Of a stretch of DNA of 64,000 bases, positions 61,361 through 64,000 are shown piece by piece. The position numbers were made by a program, and so were the translations under genes. Position 1 is the first letter of the stretch, and every line of letters starts with the position of its first letter. The stretch comes from Chlorogloeopsis fritschii PCC 6912. Its GTDB lineage: Bacteria > Cyanobacteriota > Cyanobacteriia > Cyanobacteriales > Nostocaceae. The stretch covers positions 1-64,000 of the forward strand of contig NZ_AJLN01000050.1 in NCBI RefSeq assembly GCF_000317285.1, in the 5' to 3' direction. The notes below the pieces were generated by a model. It made no database searches. It was not told where the DNA came from and saw nothing but the letters and a program-made list of their open reading frames with translations.

Positions 61361-62015
61361 GTATTTACCCCCTTATTGTTGGTGGGGAATTAACAGTCAA
61401 TACAAGAATTAAGGATGAAAGGTTTTATCTTTGTACCTCATCCTGCATTACAGAAAGCTGCCCATAGACGCATAGCAGTTTCACATCAAGGTAGGGTGTC
61501 TACGCACTTTATACTTGCATTGACGGTTTTAACTCTACCTTATTAATAGCAGAAAAAGGTGAGAAAGATCTTAAGAGTAGAGATTCTGGGATTTAGATGC
61601 GTAGGTATCCTCGATAATTTGTGTTAGATCGTAAATCTGGCTATCTCCTAAATGTTGCTTGCACCAACAACGTTCTATAGATGCCGGAAAAACTAATTAG
61701 CGTAGATCAACTACAAGCATAATAGTTAGATATTTGTATTAATTAGCACTAAATATTTAAGGCACTTGTTTTTAGAAGCCAGCTATAAATTCAATAAAGA
61801 TATGAGAATACTTAGTAGTAAAGCATCCGAATACACATTACTGCATTATTATGGTTTGTTAATCTCATACATATGAAAATTTAGCTTTTACAGAAGTTAA
61901 AAATTTGATAGAAATTAATACAAATTGTGTAAACAATTTTATCTTTAATTAATTTATATATATAGCATTGTTATTATAAGAAATTATACCATTTTTAAAT
62001 AAAATCTATTTTCAT
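61361..62015. other. Intergenic region, no gene seen
   Basis: 650 bases of mostly AT-rich sequence. I see no open frame, RNA gene or repeat member. It holds the promoters of both flanking divergent genes. Confidence 0.5.
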
Positions 62016-64000
62016 ATGAAAAATTCAAGTAATTCATGTCGTCCAATAACTCTTAACAAAAAAAATATAGATAGTATTGATTCTCTCTTATCATTCTATA
62101 AATTCAAGCAATGCATAGGAAATACTCCAGGCTATTTTGTAGTCAGTAATGCACCAAAAAATTTAGAGGATAGTAATAAAGAAATCTTAGAATTTAACCA
62201 GCAGACAAAAAAATTGCAGATAATTGGTTCAGAATTAGGCTTAAAAACAATTGCAGATGATATTCAAGAAAAAAATAAAGGAATTAGTAGTGAGGTAGAG
62301 CTTGTAATTGCTATTCATGGTTACAACACTACTGGCTCTGGTGTAATGAATTGGTATGAAAAAATTGTGGACTTTGCTAATGAAAATAAAATTGGTCAAA
62401 GTTCTGTCTTTTTAGGCTATCGCTGGCCGTCAGAAAGTTTCGCTCATAATTGGATTGATAACCTAAGGAATGCGCTCAGTGCTATGCCACTAGTGCTTTT
62501 ATTAGTTTTAAGTACTGGTTTATTTGGTCTAGTCGGTATAGTTATTTCTTTCTTAATAAAATTTTCCTTTGAACCCCTTGTAATTTTTTTAGTTACTGTC
62601 TTAGCTACTGCTTTATTTTCACTTCCTTTGGCTTTAATTTTATTAAGAATATTAGTTTATCTTCGAGATTCTTATCGAGCCACTAACTTTGGTATTCCAG
62701 ACTTAGTAGAACTCATCCGACAACTTGACGATCAGCTGCTTGCTAAAGCCGTAGAAAGATTTATGGCTGACTCTGAAAATATTAAGACTATTGAAGGAAT
62801 ACAAGATATAATCAAATATTTTCAAACGCGATTTCAGAACGGAGTGGATAAAAATAAGTGTGAGGATACTATCACACAGATTTTGAAGGATCATCTGAAA
62901 AGGGAAAATTATTGGACAGGTGGAACAATATACATTCCTAAATTACTTCTGGATATTGGAGTGAATAGTAAAAAAGTTGAAAAAGAAGCTTCAAACATAC
63001 CAAAAGAAATTACTGAAAAATTAGAATCCATTTCCCTGGAAGTACAAGAAGGATTTAAGAGAATTTCAAATAATAGGGACGAATTTGGCTGGCTTGTAAA
63101 TGAAGATAAGCGAATTAGACTAACGTTTCTTTGTCATAGTATGGGGGCGTTTGTAACTACAGGAGTAGTTAGAATTTTATCGGATGTGTTTGACTCAAGT
63201 TCAATTGGTTCCTTAGACCAAATTCAACCAAAAAATTTACCCACATCCAAGATTGGTCATGTTTTTCGATTGGGTCGTCTAATTCTAGTTTCACCTGATA
63301 TTCCTCAGTGGGCAATTACATCGAACCGAGCTAATTTTTTGCGCTCATCTCTACGTCGCTTTGAAGAAGCTTATCTCTTCAGTAACGAAGGAGATATGGC
63401 TTTACTGGTTGCTTCAACTTCGGCTAACTATTCTATGCTGCCAACAAGAACTGGACAGAGGTCATTTAGACTTGGCAATCTTGCAATCAAGAGACAATAT
63501 GATTACGGCATTATAAATCTTGAAAAATTGAAGAGATGTAATAACGGTGATTGTTTAGAAGACCTTCTCAATTATCTTGAAATTGGTGGTTTTTGCTTAA
63601 CAGAAATTCGCGAGCGTACTCCCAGTAATTCTAAACATCAACAACCACTGGCTGACTTATTTACCTACTTTGATTGTACGGATTATACAGATTTTAAATT
63701 ATTATTGAATAATAAAGAAGGCATAGAAAAGTTAACTTCAAAGAAAAACAAAATACTTAGCTATTCACTAAACTATCCATCCTATCTATTCGGTGGTCTC
63801 CTCAAATTTATAACACAATTTCGGCTTGTGCTAGATGGTCTGATTTGTCAACGTATTGATACACATGGGGGCTATTTCTCTGGAGTATTTTGTCGAAATG
63901 TTATTTATCAACTCGCTTTCGGAGGCTTTAAAGACTTACTTAAAACTTCCTTTCTTGAGGAGCAATTAAGGTCATTAAGTCATGAGAAGCGGTGTACTTT
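62016..64000 (+). CDS. Large membrane alpha/beta-hydrolase-like protein (partial)
   Basis: An open frame of 661 codons that is still open at the window end. The alpha/beta-hydrolase signs are an oxyanion-type IAIHGYNTTGSG (H101) after a beta strand, and a nucleophile elbow LCHSMGAF with S375. D428 (LVSPDIPQ) and H617 (DTHGGYFSG) are candidate triad partners. Between the first block and the elbow are two transmembrane helices (about 157-183 and 188-215) and a charged helical insert (about 225-360). A membrane-bound esterase or lipase is inferred. ATG at 62016 without a clear ribosome site. The family and full length are unknown. Confidence 0.75.
   Translation, partial: MKNSSNSCRPITLNKKNIDSIDSLLSFYKFKQCIGNTPGYFVVSNAPKNLEDSNKEILEFNQQTKKLQIIGSELGLKTIADDIQEKNKGISSEVELVIAIHGYNTTGSGVMNWYEKIVDFANENKIGQSSVFLGYRWPSESFAHNWIDNLRNALSAMPLVLLLVLSTGLFGLVGIVISFLIKFSFEPLVIFLVTVLATALFSLPLALILLRILVYLRDSYRATNFGIPDLVELIRQLDDQLLAKAVERFMADSENIKTIEGIQDIIKYFQTRFQNGVDKNKCEDTITQILKDHLKRENYWTGGTIYIPKLLLDIGVNSKKVEKEASNIPKEITEKLESISLEVQEGFKRISNNRDEFGWLVNEDKRIRLTFLCHSMGAFVTTGVVRILSDVFDSSSIGSLDQIQPKNLPTSKIGHVFRLGRLILVSPDIPQWAITSNRANFLRSSLRRFEEAYLFSNEGDMALLVASTSANYSMLPTRTGQRSFRLGNLAIKRQYDYGIINLEKLKRCNNGDCLEDLLNYLEIGGFCLTEIRERTPSNSKHQQPLADLFTYFDCTDYTDFKLLLNNKEGIEKLTSKKNKILSYSLNYPSYLFGGLLKFITQFRLVLDGLICQRIDTHGGYFSGVFCRNVIYQLAFGGFKDLLKTSFLEEQLRSLSHEKRCT

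Overview
The window comes from a filamentous, probably heterocyst-forming cyanobacterium. Supporting signs are frequent HIP1 palindromes (GCGATCGC), psaK and a psbA-family gene, a CYP110-type P450, cobH, a Psb32-like TPM protein, a decayed xisI, and many 7-bp tandem repeats (TAATGAC, TTAGTAG, GCCATTA types) between genes. Base composition is AT-leaning. I see no rRNA, tRNA or CRISPR array.

Layout. 0-3.5 kb: two small exported or anchored proteins, a methionine-salvage operon (mtnD-mtnX-mtnB) and an ABM monooxygenase. 3.8-9.6 kb: an infC that seems to start on a non-AUG codon, a small HTH protein, a class II amidotransferase, a Tat-exported PhoD phosphatase, HdeD and a nuclease lipoprotein. 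9.7-14.3 kb: a di-iron ferritin-like protein, small secreted or membrane proteins, a Rieske protein with a large unknown C-terminal part, and psaK. 14.8-17.4 kb: dapB, a membrane protein and cobH between the arms of a perfect 81-bp inverted repeat. 17.4-24.4 kb: psb32-like, DUF948, YtxH, an xisI remnant, an FHA protein, two possible tandem sRNAs, a lumenal thioredoxin-like protein and TerB.

25-40 kb is the most system-like part. It holds an HDAC-family hydrolase, a secreted TPR-CHAT protease, a DUF928 protein, and then a long co-directional minus-strand array: two double-glycine-leader peptides (CTB-bacteriocin type), a C39-peptidase ABC exporter, an HlyD adaptor, a degenerate histidine-kinase-like membrane protein, a NarL-type response regulator and a CHASE2 sensor kinase. 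This reads as peptide export coupled to extracytoplasmic sensing.

40-46.4 kb: a catabolic-looking cluster (lipocalin-like protein, intradiol dioxygenase, P450, MocR regulator, FAD amine oxidase, zinc ribbon) with two matching operator-like sites. 46.5-56.2 kb: an Ap4A phosphorylase, a LabA-like NYN protein, and a co-directional group of ppsA, a universal stress protein, an Acg-type nitroreductase and a divergent 'rogue/sentinel' D1 that lacks several Mn-cluster ligands. 56.6-64 kb: small proteins, a 482-bp GC-rich element, an SLH-fasciclin envelope protein, a host-attachment-type protein, and a large membrane alpha/beta-hydrolase that runs off the window.

The window is also rich in small mobile repeats: four copies of a 68-bp element with GGGCGGGTTT ends, a 112-bp MITE with a perfect 8-bp target duplication, and a pair of long dispersed repeats 30 kb apart.
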